Shown: positions 46,334-54,553 of the stretch, piece after piece | How positions within the stretch are numbered: the first letter of the stretch is position 1 | Layout of the letters: every line of letters starts with the position of its first letter | From: Azoarcus sp031546845 | GTDB lineage: Bacteria; Pseudomonadota; Gammaproteobacteria; Burkholderiales; Rhodocyclaceae | DNA: 64,000 nt | Direction: 5' to 3' | NCBI GenBank assembly: GCA_031546845.1 | Contig: JAVBJT010000014.1 | Location: 1 to 64,000, forward strand | Position numbers and translations under genes: made by a program | Notes under the pieces: generated by a model | Seen by the model: the letters and a program-made list of their open reading frames with translations, nothing else | Told to the model about the DNA's origin: nothing | Databases searched by the model: none

Positions 46334-48922
46334 TCAATGATCGCCGCGGCGGAAGATATGGCTGCGCGAAGTGGCGAGCTGATCCCAGCCGGGGCGGTGT
46401 GCAAGATTCGTTTTGCGGATGTTGCACAGCACGGTGTTGTAAGCGAATGCGCCGGCAGGGCTGGGGTCGTCCTTGGTGAGGAAGTCCGGATTGCCGCTGC
46501 GGTCGATTGATTTTTCGTCCAGATCCATCCACGCGCCTTCGTGCAGTACCAGCACGCCGGGCATGCAGCGCTCGGTCACGTAGGTGGGCACCACGACGCG
46601 GCCGCGATCGTTCCACAGTTCCACCGTGTCGCCCATGACGATGCCCAGGCGTGCGGCGTCGCTGGCGTTGATCGTGACTTCCTGCGCGTAGGTTTCACGC
46701 AGCCACGGAATGTTGTTGAAAATACTGTGCGTGCGCCAGCGCGGGTGTGGGCTGATGAGGTGGAAGGGGTATTCCTTGGCCTTTTCGTGATTGAGCGATT
46801 CCCACGGCTCGATCCACTTGGGAATGGACGGAATCTCGTAGCCGTACTGGGTTTTGGTCCAATCCGTGATTTTGGCGAGTGACGTCGATAGGATTTCGAT
46901 CTTGCCCGACGCCGTCGGGAACGGCTTGCCATTCTCGATCTGCGCACGGAAGGCGACGAGCGGCTCTTTCAGGTCGAACTTATACACGCCGCGCTTCTTG
47001 AACTCTTCCCACTGCATGGTCACGCCCTGGTGTCCCATGACCTTGTTGTTCCACCATTCGGTGAGGTACTGCTCATCGACGTCGTCGTCGTGCTGGAAGT
47101 ATTCGCGCGTGGCCTTCGGGTTGTATTTCTCGCCGAAGCCGAGGCGGTAAGCCAGTTCGGTGAACACCTGGAAGTCGGACTTCGATTCGCCCAGCGGCTG
47201 AATGACCTTGGGGCGGTGGATGTAGTAGTGGCCCTTGTACCAGGGCAGCGCCACATCGTGCCGCTCGAAGTGGGTGGCGATCGGGAACAGCACGTCGGCC
47301 CAGATGCCCGAGGGCGTGATCGTCGAATCGTTGCAGACGATCAGGTCGAGCTTCTTGATCGCTTCGAGTTCCTTGTTGATGTTGGTGAGCTGGTTGAGCC
47401 AGTCCGAGCCGTGCCACCAGATCGCGCGGATATCCGGAATCTTGCCGTCGAGCTCGTCGTCGCGCGGCCACAGACCGACTTCCTCACGCTTGACGTTCGG
47501 GTAGTTGAGCACGCAGTGCGCCCAGCGGTCGGATTTGATCGAACCCCACCACATGTTGGCGTATTGGTCGTATGGGTAGGCGACGGCTTCGGTATGGAAG
47601 GCCTTGCCCACGCCTTCGGCGCTACCGCCGAGGATGCCGATATTGCCGGTCATCGCCTGCACGGCGGCGGCCATACGGTTGTACTGCTCGCCGTAGGCGT
47701 TGCGGCCCGGAGCCCACGACGCCTTGAGCGCCGCCGGTTTGGTGCGCGCGTACATGTCGGCGAGCTTCTTGATGTCATCGGCCTTGACGCCGCAGATCGC
47801 GGCCGCCCAGTCTGGCGTCTTCGGTGTGCCGTCGTAGGTGCCGAGGATGTAATCCTTGAAGTTTTCCTTGCCCTGCGCCCACTCGGGCATCGTTCCAGCG
47901 TCCATGCCCTGGCAGAAACGGTCGATGAACTTCTGGTCGTGCAGGTTGTTGGTGAAAATGTAGTGCGCCATACCGGCGAGCATGGCCGCGTCGGTATTGG
48001 GGCGGATCGGAATCCACCAGGCATCGTAGGCGGCGGCCGAATCGGTGTATTGCGGATCGACCAGCACGAACTTACAGCCGCGCTGCTTGGCCAAGCGCAT
48101 GTAATAGAAGGTGTTACCGCCGTGGAAGGTGTAGGCCGGGTTCCAGCCCCACATGATGATCAGCTTGGAGTGCGCGAAGGCGTCGTCTTCGTTGCCATCT
48201 TCGATGGTGCCGAAGGTCACGCGCGAGCTGAACGTGGTGCCCTGGTAAGAGGGTACCGACCAGGAGTTGGTACGACAGCCAAAAATACCCAGGAAGCGCG
48301 CGAGCAGGCCTTCGATCTGGTCGGACTTGTGCAGCACGCCATAGGAGGCGCCGGCATAGGATTGGTCCAGAATCGCGGTGGGGCCGTACTTTTGCTTCAG
48401 TTCCTGCATCTTCCCCGCGACGAAGTCGAGCGCCGTATCCCACGATGCGCGCTTGAACTTGCCTTCGCCGCGCGCGCCGACGCGCATCATCGGGTACAGC
48501 AGACGCTCCTGCGAATACAGACGCGCACGGTATGAGCGTCCGCGCAGACAGGCGCGCAATTGCGGTACCGCCTCGGTATCGAGACCGAACTTGCCGCCGG
48601 CCTGATAAGCGCCGTTATCGGTAGACAGGCGCACGATCACGTCGCCCTTCTTGTGCGCTACCAACATGTGGCGCGAGCCGCAGTTGTGCGCACAGGAGGT
48701 AACTACTGTCTGCAGATCGTCGTCGCGCGGATAAGGCTCGTAGGCGAAGGCTTTGGCCAGGCGCGGCATCGACAGGGACACCAGTCCCGTCGCGCCCAGC
48801 GCGGAGGTTGCCAGGGCCGTTTTCAGGAATCGGCGGCGTGACATCGTCGCGTGGTCGGGACCGCGCTTGAGCCAGTCGATAATACCGTCTTCGTTCATGA
48901 GCGGATGGGTGCTTAGGCTCAC
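46334..48922 (-). CDS. DmsA-like molybdopterin oxidoreductase, Tat-exported
   Basis: An 862-residue catalytic subunit of the DMSO reductase superfamily. The Tat motif S-R-R-R-F-L-K is at 28-34. The Fe-S binding site reads C77-x3-C81-x3-H85, with C125 in RACLRGRS: His replaces the third cysteine of DmsA. Ser232/233 (TTFSSRVTFG) sits where DmsA has its molybdenum-ligating Ser. The start is GTG at 48922, overlapping the stop of the pentaheme gene (GTGA). Substrate unknown; S- or N-oxide, methionine sulfoxide, Se or As oxyanions are possible, as is an oxidative role. Confidence 0.88.
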   Translation of the reverse strand: MSLSTHPLMNEDGIIDWLKRGPDHATMSRRRFLKTALATSALGATGLVSLSMPRLAKAFAYEPYPRDDDLQTVVTSCAHNCGSRHMLVAHKKGDVIVRLSTDNGAYQAGGKFGLDTEAVPQLRACLRGRSYRARLYSQERLLYPMMRVGARGEGKFKRASWDTALDFVAGKMQELKQKYGPTAILDQSYAGASYGVLHKSDQIEGLLARFLGIFGCRTNSWSVPSYQGTTFSSRVTFGTIEDGNEDDAFAHSKLIIMWGWNPAYTFHGGNTFYYMRLAKQRGCKFVLVDPQYTDSAAAYDAWWIPIRPNTDAAMLAGMAHYIFTNNLHDQKFIDRFCQGMDAGTMPEWAQGKENFKDYILGTYDGTPKTPDWAAAICGVKADDIKKLADMYARTKPAALKASWAPGRNAYGEQYNRMAAAVQAMTGNIGILGGSAEGVGKAFHTEAVAYPYDQYANMWWGSIKSDRWAHCVLNYPNVKREEVGLWPRDDELDGKIPDIRAIWWHGSDWLNQLTNINKELEAIKKLDLIVCNDSTITPSGIWADVLFPIATHFERHDVALPWYKGHYYIHRPKVIQPLGESKSDFQVFTELAYRLGFGEKYNPKATREYFQHDDDVDEQYLTEWWNNKVMGHQGVTMQWEEFKKRGVYKFDLKEPLVAFRAQIENGKPFPTASGKIEILSTSLAKITDWTKTQYGYEIPSIPKWIEPWESLNHEKAKEYPFHLISPHPRWRTHSIFNNIPWLRETYAQEVTINASDAARLGIVMGDTVELWNDRGRVVVPTYVTERCMPGVLVLHEGAWMDLDEKSIDRSGNPDFLTKDDPSPAGAFAYNTVLCNIRKTNLAHRPGWDQLATSRSHIFRRGDH

Positions 48923-49788
48923 GGTTTGCTCCCGCTTGTATTGCTAGTGATTCCAGTCAAAAACCGGGCTTCCGATTGCGCGGGCCGGTTCTTGGCCCAA
49001 TCGGGAACCTCTGGCGCCATGCCTTCCCACGCATGGCGCGGGTAGGGGAAGCTGGTCCGATACCATTGCCGGCCGCCGTGGCAACCGTAGCAAACGTCGC
49101 CGCCTTTTTCCGTGGCGAGCTTCTCGATGGCTTCGGGTTTCAGGTAGTTCACCTGATGGCGTGTCGTGCGGAAGGTCACATGACAGGTCAGGCAATTGTT
49201 TTCCATCGAATCGCGCACTTCGGTCCATGCCGGCAGGCCCATCGACTCCGACGGGAACTTGCCGTGGCACATCAGACAGGTATCCGGATTGACGCTCTTA
49301 CGCAGGGCATGCGTGGTATTACGCACATCGGGCGGACTTATCGCCAGTTCGCGCGGGTCGTTGCCCTGGTGACAGGTGGTGCATTTCAACTGCATGACCT
49401 GCATGGCATAGGGCGATTTGATGTGCCGCCAGTGGAACGTGGCTTGCTCCCCCTCGTAAGTATCGAGGGTCTGATACCACGCCAGCGAATCTGCCGCCTT
49501 GACCCCGGCCGGCGACTCTTTGCGCACCGAGTTTTCGACGACTTCCTGGTGACAGGACAGACATTTTTCATCGCTCGTGTTGTCGATCGCGGGCTTGAAA
49601 TGCACCGGATCCCAACGCGCGCGTTCGTAATCATTGCGGTCGACTTGTTGTGCTTCTGTTTTCTCCGCCGGCTTGGCAGCAACGGAAACGGGCGCCTCTT
49701 CTTTCTTGGCGCACGAAGTCAGGAGCATTGCGGTTGCGACGGCACAGACGGTGCCGAGTAGCAAAATCACCTTTTTGCGAAGCTGCAT
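48919..49788 (-). CDS. Pentaheme c-type cytochrome lipoprotein
   Basis: A 289-residue lipoprotein. The lipobox L23-T-S-C26 anchors it to a membrane, and five CxxCH motifs follow at residues 76-80, 136-140, 171-175, 199-203 and 233-237. Extra histidines (HWRH, TTRHQ) could serve as distal ligands. It is translationally coupled to the DmsA-like gene and no DmsC-like membrane anchor is present, so this cytochrome probably links the molybdoenzyme to quinol-derived electrons or to another periplasmic carrier. Confidence 0.88.
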   Translation of the reverse strand: MQLRKKVILLLGTVCAVATAMLLTSCAKKEEAPVSVAAKPAEKTEAQQVDRNDYERARWDPVHFKPAIDNTSDEKCLSCHQEVVENSVRKESPAGVKAADSLAWYQTLDTYEGEQATFHWRHIKSPYAMQVMQLKCTTCHQGNDPRELAISPPDVRNTTHALRKSVNPDTCLMCHGKFPSESMGLPAWTEVRDSMENNCLTCHVTFRTTRHQVNYLKPEAIEKLATEKGGDVCYGCHGGRQWYRTSFPYPRHAWEGMAPEVPDWAKNRPAQSEARFLTGITSNTSGSKP

Positions 49789-49813
49789 GGCGATTCCATT
49801 CTTTAGAAATTAG

Positions 49814-49838
49814 AAAAGGGGGACGAATCCCCCTTTTT
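49814..49838 (-). terminator. Intergenic hairpin, possible partial terminator
   Basis: On the minus strand, AAGGGGG and CCCCCTT pair around a 6-nt loop and are followed by TTTTCTAATTT. It stands between the methionine-rich repeat gene and the pentaheme gene. It could let the first gene be transcribed in excess of the redox genes. Confidence 0.6.
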
Positions 49839-49849
49839 ACGGGTGCTGC

Positions 49850-50338
49850 TTACTTCTTCTTCTGGCCGGACATACCGGACATGCCTTCCTGGCCGGACAT
49901 ACCGCTCATGCCGGACATGCCCTTCTGACCGGACATACCGCTCATGCCTTCCTGGCCGGACATACCGGACATACCCTTCTGGCCGGACATACCGGACATG
50001 CCTTCCTGGCCGGACATACCGCTCATGCCCTTCTGACCGGACATACCGGACATGCCTTCCTGGCCGGACATACCGGACATACCCTTCTGGCCGGACATAC
50101 CGGACATGCCTTCCTGGCCGGACATACCGCTCATGCCGGACATACCCTTCTGGCCGGACATGCCGCTCATGCCTTCCTGGCCGGACATGCCACTCATGCC
50201 GGACATACCCTTTTGACCAGACATACCGCTCATGCCTTCTTGGCCGGACATGCCGCTCATGCCCTTCTGCTGAGCCATGACGGCGCCGGTCATGCACATC
50301 ATCATCATGCCAACGATCATTGTTTTGCGAGCTTTCAT
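49850..50338 (-). CDS. Secreted methionine-rich repeat protein
   Basis: A 162-residue protein. Residues 1-22 form a Sec signal peptide that is itself Met-rich (VGMMMMCMTGAVMA). The mature part is 14 tandem units GMSGMSGQ(E/K), with E and K alternating; three QE units have an extra MSG. This gives 31 Met in about 140 residues and almost no hydrophobic residue other than Met. It ends KKK. It should be unfolded and charge-balanced. Such a protein could scavenge oxidants through methionine, or bind Cu(I)/Ag(I). It is the second gene after the sigma-54 promoter, just before the pentaheme/molybdoenzyme genes. Confidence 0.8.
   Translation of the reverse strand: MKARKTMIVGMMMMCMTGAVMAQQKGMSGMSGQEGMSGMSGQKGMSGMSGMSGQEGMSGMSGQKGMSGMSGMSGQEGMSGMSGQKGMSGMSGQEGMSGMSGQKGMSGMSGQEGMSGMSGQKGMSGMSGQEGMSGMSGQKGMSGMSGMSGQEGMSGMSGQKKK
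49859..50263 (-). repeat. Tandem coding repeat array (24-33 nt units)
   Basis: Fourteen direct repeats inside the methionine-rich gene, mostly 24-27 nt units of the GGACATACCGGACATGCC type read on the plus strand. Units with an inserted 9-nt MSG triplet recur three times. Near-identity at the DNA level points to recent expansion by slippage or unequal recombination. Confidence 0.85.
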
Positions 50339-50461
50339 ATCTTCACTTCCTCATGAGGTTTTGTTTGCACCACCCGTCAATCGCCATGGCGCTTGACGAG
50401 TGTGATGCAGGGGAGCCGATGCACGCCACGGTTCTTCTTCATCGCGTGCTTCAGCAATTCT

Positions 50462-50857
50462 TTATTGGCCCTGGCCTTTCGGATGATGGTAGCCACGTAT
50501 GTCATATGGGCCGGTCATGCCAGGGTGTATGAATGGCGTATACCAAGCGCCCTGGCTGTCGAAGACGCTCAGCGACGCGGGGTAGGGCTCGTCGACACCG
50601 CGAAAGGCGGTTTTTTTGTCGAGCGGCTGCGCTTCCTTGATGACCGGTATGTCCGCCCTGCGACGGTCGGGCGCGGTTCCGGCGATATAGGTGGGGGCGG
50701 GGGAGGCTGCTGTGGCTTCCGCCGCTGCTGGCGCTTCCGTCACGGCCTGAGCCATTCCCGCTGCCGCGATGGCGCATGCGCCCAGCGCCAGCCGCATCGT
50801 TTGCTGCATTCTCGCCGCGACCGTACAGGCCACGGTGGCACTTCGTTGAATATCCAT
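50462..50857 (-). CDS. Small exported protein of unknown function
   Basis: A protein of about 131 residues with a Sec signal peptide (LALGACAIAAAGMAQA), an Ala/Glu/Pro-rich linker and a conserved-looking C-terminal part (PLDKKTAFRGVDEPYPASLS; WYTPFIHPGMTGPYDIRGYH). The start is uncertain; ATGs at 50887, 50857 and 50806 are possible. It is the first gene after the sigma-54 promoter of the molybdoenzyme cluster, so it probably belongs to that system. No family recognised. Confidence 0.6.
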   Translation of the reverse strand: MDIQRSATVACTVAARMQQTMRLALGACAIAAAGMAQAVTEAPAAAEATAASPAPTYIAGTAPDRRRADIPVIKEAQPLDKKTAFRGVDEPYPASLSVFDSQGAWYTPFIHPGMTGPYDIRGYHHPKGQGQ

Positions 50858-50946
50858 CGATAGGATCACTTTCTCGTGCGTTTTCATGCGTTTTCATCAG
50901 TGCAACTTGCGAAGTGTTTTCGCGACGCTGCTACACAAAGACTCTA

Positions 50947-50962
50947 AGCAAGTTCGGGGCCA
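50947..50962 (-). promoter_or_regulatory. Sigma-54 promoter match
   Basis: The minus strand reads TGGCCCC-GAAC-TTGCT, with GG and GC separated by 10 nt as required for -24/-12 recognition. It lies about 60-90 nt before the likely start of the first gene of the Met-rich/molybdoenzyme cluster, with an NtrC-family regulator encoded in the same cluster. Confidence 0.65.
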
Positions 50963-50985
50963 GCTCTCCGCGTTTTTATAACTGA

Positions 50986-50999
50986 TTGATATGAATCAA
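50986..50999 (-). promoter_or_regulatory. FNR/Dnr-type binding site
   Basis: A perfect TTGAT-N4-ATCAA palindrome (TTGATATGAATCAA), the consensus of FNR/Anr/Dnr regulators. Its centre is about 44 bp upstream of the -12 GC of the sigma-54 promoter. It implies low-oxygen or NO control of the cluster. Confidence 0.7.
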
Positions 51000-51039
51000 G
51001 AAAAATTTGGCATTTGAGAGCGTGCCGGAGAGGGGTTTA

Positions 51040-51052
51040 TGCCATTTTGGCA
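51040..51052. promoter_or_regulatory. Enhancer-like palindrome, copy 1
   Basis: A perfect TGCCA-TTT-TGGCA palindrome, about 97 bp upstream of the -12 GC. Its twin is 65 bp further upstream, about six helical turns. Position and symmetry fit an upstream activator site for the cluster's NtrC-type regulator. Confidence 0.65.
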
Positions 51053-51102
51053 GGGTAAAGGGGGTGTTCCTCGATTTGCCTTGTGCCCGGTGGAAAGGGT
51101 GT

Positions 51103-51119
51103 CATGCCAAAATGGCATG
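51103..51119. promoter_or_regulatory. Enhancer-like palindrome, copy 2
   Basis: A perfect 17-nt palindrome CATGCCA-AAA-TGGCATG with the same core as copy 1, about 162 bp upstream of the -12 GC of the sigma-54 promoter. Confidence 0.65.
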
Positions 51120-51242
51120 GGGTGGTGTTGGCGGGGTAAATGCCCTGACAAAAGTGCACTGGGATGCGCGGTGGATGGGCGCGCGTCGGTGTTTGCCAGC
51201 TCGCGATTGGGGGTGTGTACGTCGTTATCAACCGCGAAAAAA

Positions 51243-51270
51243 AACGGGCGCCTGTGAACAGGCGCCCGTT
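51243..51270 (-). terminator. Intrinsic terminator of the SRP RNA gene
   Basis: On the minus strand AACGGGCGCCTG and CAGGCGCCCGTT form a strong hairpin with loop TTCA followed by a run of T residues. It lies just 3' of the SRP RNA. Confidence 0.85.
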
Positions 51271-51282
51271 GCATATTCAGGG

Positions 51283-51380
<98 letters not shown>

Positions 51381-51398
51381 CGGCGCGGATTGTATCAG

Positions 51399-52058
51399 CT
51401 AGCCGGCGGTTGTGCTTGATGGCGTAATATTTTCCAGCGCTCGCTTTGCTCGTTCGAGAATCGATTCGCCCGGCGCCAGCGGCAGGCGCAGGCGCTTGCC
51501 GCTGGCATCGCGCGTATCGATGCCTTCATTATCCAGGCCGAGCAGATGAAATCCCGTGGGTGTCACTGTGTTCAGCGCGGCGAGAAGGGGCGCTTCTTCC
51601 TGCTCCCCCAGGCTTTCCATGCCATGATCGAGCGCGTCGATCCAGCCGGCGCGGGCAAACCCAGCCACCAGCCGCGCACGCGACGGCTGTAGGTGGAAGA
51701 AGCGGAAATCGCCGAAGCCGAGCCAAGTTGCCGCCTCCGGGTGATAGCGCAGGTAGCGTTCGGTCAACGCGCGCTCCGGTTCGAATGGGCGCAATTCGCC
51801 CATGATCGTCAGGCGCGGCTGCGATTGCGGATCGGCACTCGATTGCGTCGTCATCAGGCTGGCGCGGGTATCGCGCGCGAGGTTGCGGCAGTGCTCGGCT
51901 AGGTTCGACAGCAGCAGTACAGGTCGGCAGACAGCGTCGAGCGCGAACGGCACATGGCTGAGAAAGGGGAAGCCCGGCATTTTGACCGATTGCGTGGCCA
52001 GCGCGGCGAAGTCGCATTGGCGCAGCACGGCGCGGGCTTCCTTGGCGTCGAGTTTCAT
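51399..52058 (-). CDS. HugZ-like PNPOx-fold protein
   Basis: A 219-residue protein with a split beta-barrel flavin/heme-binding fold (LRQCDFAALATQ, GFPFLSHVPFALD, LLSNLAEHCRN) and a C-terminal DUF2470-like part. HugZ-like proteins bind heme and are linked to heme use or degradation. The ATG at 52058 starts the conserved domain. Divergent from the nitroreductase gene. Confidence 0.8.
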   Translation of the reverse strand: MKLDAKEARAVLRQCDFAALATQSVKMPGFPFLSHVPFALDAVCRPVLLLSNLAEHCRNLARDTRASLMTTQSSADPQSQPRLTIMGELRPFEPERALTERYLRYHPEAATWLGFGDFRFFHLQPSRARLVAGFARAGWIDALDHGMESLGEQEEAPLLAALNTVTPTGFHLLGLDNEGIDTRDASGKRLRLPLAPGESILERAKRALENITPSSTTAG

Positions 52059-52169
52059 GGTCGTGGGCAGGGGAGTAGGAGTGCGACAGTACAGGTTTCC
52101 GCCGATGCGTGCTTCGTGTTGCCGTCTTGCCTCGTATACTCGGCACCGTATCCGTTCAAAGGAATCCGA

Positions 52170-52991
52170 ATGAGCATTGCCCAGCAACTCATCCAGGCTC
52201 GTTATGGCGACGATAGTTTGCCCGCGCCCGCCGCGTGGTCGCCGGTTGTCGAGCATCTGCTCGCGCATCGTTCGGTGCGTAGTTATTTACCCGATGCGGT
52301 GAGCGACGATCAACTCGCCGCCATCGTCGCCGCGGCGCAGTCCGCCTCCAGTTCGTCCAATTTGCAGGCATGGAGCGTGGTGGCGGTGCGCGATCCGGCG
52401 CGGCGCGCGGCGTTGGCCGAGCTGGCCGGCGATCAGGATCATGTGCGCGAGGCGCCGTTGCAGTTGGTGTGGCTGGCCGATCTGGCCCGCCTGGAGCACT
52501 TGGCACGGATGAGCGGGCGGCCGAGCGCCGGGCTGGACTATCTGGAGATGTTTCTCGTCGGCACGATCGATGCGGCGTTGGCGGCGCAGAATGCCGTGGC
52601 CGCGGCGGAGTCGCTCGGTTTGGCGACGGTGTATATCGGCGCCATGCGTAACCGCCCGGAAGATGTTGCCAAACTGCTCGCGCTACCGCCCAAGGTCGTG
52701 GCGGTGTTCGGTATGTGCGTGGGCTATGCCGATCCGGCGAAGCCCGCCGACATCAAGCCACGGCCGCCGCAGTCGGTGGTTCTGCACCGCGAAACTTATT
52801 CGCTCGCGGCTCAGGATGACGGCATTGCCGCCTACAACGCGGCCATGGTGCGTTTTTACGAGACGCAGAAGATGAATGTGCATGGTACCTGGGCGGTGCA
52901 TTCGGCCAAGCGCGTGGCTGGGCCGGAATCGCTCAGCGGCCGCGACCGTCTGGTGGAGGCATTGCACAATCGTGGCTTCGAACTCAAGTAG
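52170..52991 (+). CDS. NfsA-type oxygen-insensitive nitroreductase
   Basis: A 273-residue flavin reductase. The FMN-binding opening HRSVRSYLPDAVSDDQLAAIV, the segment AQSASSSSNLQAWSVVAV and MCVGYADPAKPADIKPRPP match NfsA/FRP-type enzymes. It reduces nitro compounds, quinones or flavins with NADPH in the cytoplasm. An AAAGGA site precedes the ATG. Confidence 0.85.
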   Translation: MSIAQQLIQARYGDDSLPAPAAWSPVVEHLLAHRSVRSYLPDAVSDDQLAAIVAAAQSASSSSNLQAWSVVAVRDPARRAALAELAGDQDHVREAPLQLVWLADLARLEHLARMSGRPSAGLDYLEMFLVGTIDAALAAQNAVAAAESLGLATVYIGAMRNRPEDVAKLLALPPKVVAVFGMCVGYADPAKPADIKPRPPQSVVLHRETYSLAAQDDGIAAYNAAMVRFYETQKMNVHGTWAVHSAKRVAGPESLSGRDRLVEALHNRGFELK

Positions 52992-53030
52992 TTCGCGCAA
53001 GCGTCAAGAGGAATCGCAAGAGAATCACCG

Positions 53031-53702
53031 ATGCAGTCCATCCACGAATACTACGAAAGCATTGCGACGACTTATGACACATCCCGTTTTGGCAATACTT
53101 ACGGGCGGTATGTCGATTGGCAGGAGCGGCAGGCGCTGGCCGCGCGGTTGAAAGATACGCCCCCGGAAGAGGTGGTCGATCTGGGATGTGGCACGGGGCG
53201 TTTGTTGGATTATGCGATGACGGGGGTGGATGCTTCCGCCGCCATGTTGGATGAGGCGCGTAAAAAGCGCCCTGACCGCGAACTGATTCTTGCCAGCCTG
53301 GATACGACGGGTTTGTTGTCCGAGCGTTATCGGGCGGCGCTGTGCTTTCACGTTTTCATGCATTTGAATGAAGCCGCGATCGCTGCTGCCTTGCAGGAGG
53401 CCGCGCGCATTGTGTGCCCGGGCGGACGGTTTATTTTCGATATTCCCTCGCATCCGCGTCGCGCGCTGCTGCGCAGGCAAGCTTCCGGTTGGCATGGGGA
53501 TCAGGCCGCCAGTCTGGCGGATATTGCCCGCTGGGCTGGCGCGCGATGGCGGCTCGTGAGTTGGCAGGGCATTTTGTTTTTCCCCATCCACCGTTTGCCC
53601 GCCGCGCTGCGTAAACCGCTACGGCGTTGCGATACGTGGATAGGTAAAACTTCGTTGGCGCAATGGAGCTCGTACTACATCTGCGAGTTGGAGCGGTTGT
53701 AG
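53031..53702 (+). CDS. Class I SAM-dependent methyltransferase
   Basis: A 223-residue methyltransferase with motif I VVDLGCGTGRLL near residue 48, a variable substrate domain and a basic C-terminus (LPAALRKPLRRCD). It opens with a MQSIHEYYESIATTYD helix typical of UbiE/Coq5-like or lipid/glycan methyltransferases. It precedes the VanW gene by 18 nt, so the two may be coexpressed. Substrate unknown. Confidence 0.8.
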   Translation: MQSIHEYYESIATTYDTSRFGNTYGRYVDWQERQALAARLKDTPPEEVVDLGCGTGRLLDYAMTGVDASAAMLDEARKKRPDRELILASLDTTGLLSERYRAALCFHVFMHLNEAAIAAALQEAARIVCPGGRFIFDIPSHPRRALLRRQASGWHGDQAASLADIARWAGARWRLVSWQGILFFPIHRLPAALRKPLRRCDTWIGKTSLAQWSSYYICELERL

Positions 53703-53720
53703 GGTGGGAGCGGCTATAGG

Positions 53721-54455
53721 ATGAAGTTGCGTCTGCGCCGCTGGCTGCGCGCGAGTATTCCACTGGAAGCGCGCCAGCATTATGCGTATGCGCGCCGCCG
53801 GTTACACGATGCAATGCGCGGCACGCGCTTGGCGCAGGAGCGCACGGATGCGCGTTGGCCGCCGCGCATCGCGCTTGAACAGCCCATCATGGCGGGTGAG
53901 TTCCTGCAGAACAAACTCACCAATCTGCACCGGGGTATCGCGTCGATTGAACACAGCTTGATCCAGCCCGGCCACCAGTGGTCTTTCTGGGTCTATGTAG
54001 GCAAACCTTCGGAGAGCAATGGGTTTGCGGTGGGGCGCAATATTGTCGACGGGCAACTGACGCGGCAGACCGGCGGGGGTTTGTGCCAGCTTAGCGGGCT
54101 GATTTATCACCTGGCCTTGCTTGCGGGGCTCGAGGTGGTTGAGCGCCATCCGCACAGTGTCGATATTTATCAGGAGCACCAGCGCTTTACGCCGCTGGGG
54201 GCCGATGCCACCGTTGTATGGGGGAGCAAGGATTTGCGCCTGAAAAACCCCTACCCCTTTCCTGTATCGATGACCTGCCACATCGATGTTGAAGGCCGTT
54301 GCTTGAGCGGGCGGATACATAGTCCGCACAGCATGCCTTTGCATCAGGTGAGGTTTGTTCAAAACACGATCGGCCCCGGCCGGATAGACGTTGCCACGTT
54401 GGTTGATGGATTGACGCATACGGTCACGCAGTACTCCCGTGATCTATCGCGCTAG
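53721..54455 (+). CDS. VanW family protein
   Basis: A 244-residue protein with the VanW core (SFWVYVGKPSESNGFAVGRNIVDGQLTRQTGGGLCQLSGLIYHLALLAGLEVVERHPHS, about 90-150) and no signal peptide. VanW was found in vancomycin clusters, but its biochemical role is unknown. It is coupled to the preceding methyltransferase. Confidence 0.85.
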   Translation: MKLRLRRWLRASIPLEARQHYAYARRRLHDAMRGTRLAQERTDARWPPRIALEQPIMAGEFLQNKLTNLHRGIASIEHSLIQPGHQWSFWVYVGKPSESNGFAVGRNIVDGQLTRQTGGGLCQLSGLIYHLALLAGLEVVERHPHSVDIYQEHQRFTPLGADATVVWGSKDLRLKNPYPFPVSMTCHIDVEGRCLSGRIHSPHSMPLHQVRFVQNTIGPGRIDVATLVDGLTHTVTQYSRDLSR

Positions 54456-54553
54456 ATTCACGATGGGTGCGCTGGCGATCCGTATGCGCAGGACGAAGGC
54501 AGGCTTGATCCCCGCGTGTCGTCCGGGTTTTTCCTTGCTTCGCGGGTGGGCGC

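Noticed and set aside
47030..48535. A 501-residue plus-strand frame opposite the DmsA-like gene
   Set aside because: It is antisense to a gene with clear Fe-S, Tat and molybdopterin features.
49859..50263. The periodic repeats as a CRISPR array
   Set aside because: Units are contiguous, in frame and without unique spacers; they encode the Met-rich protein.
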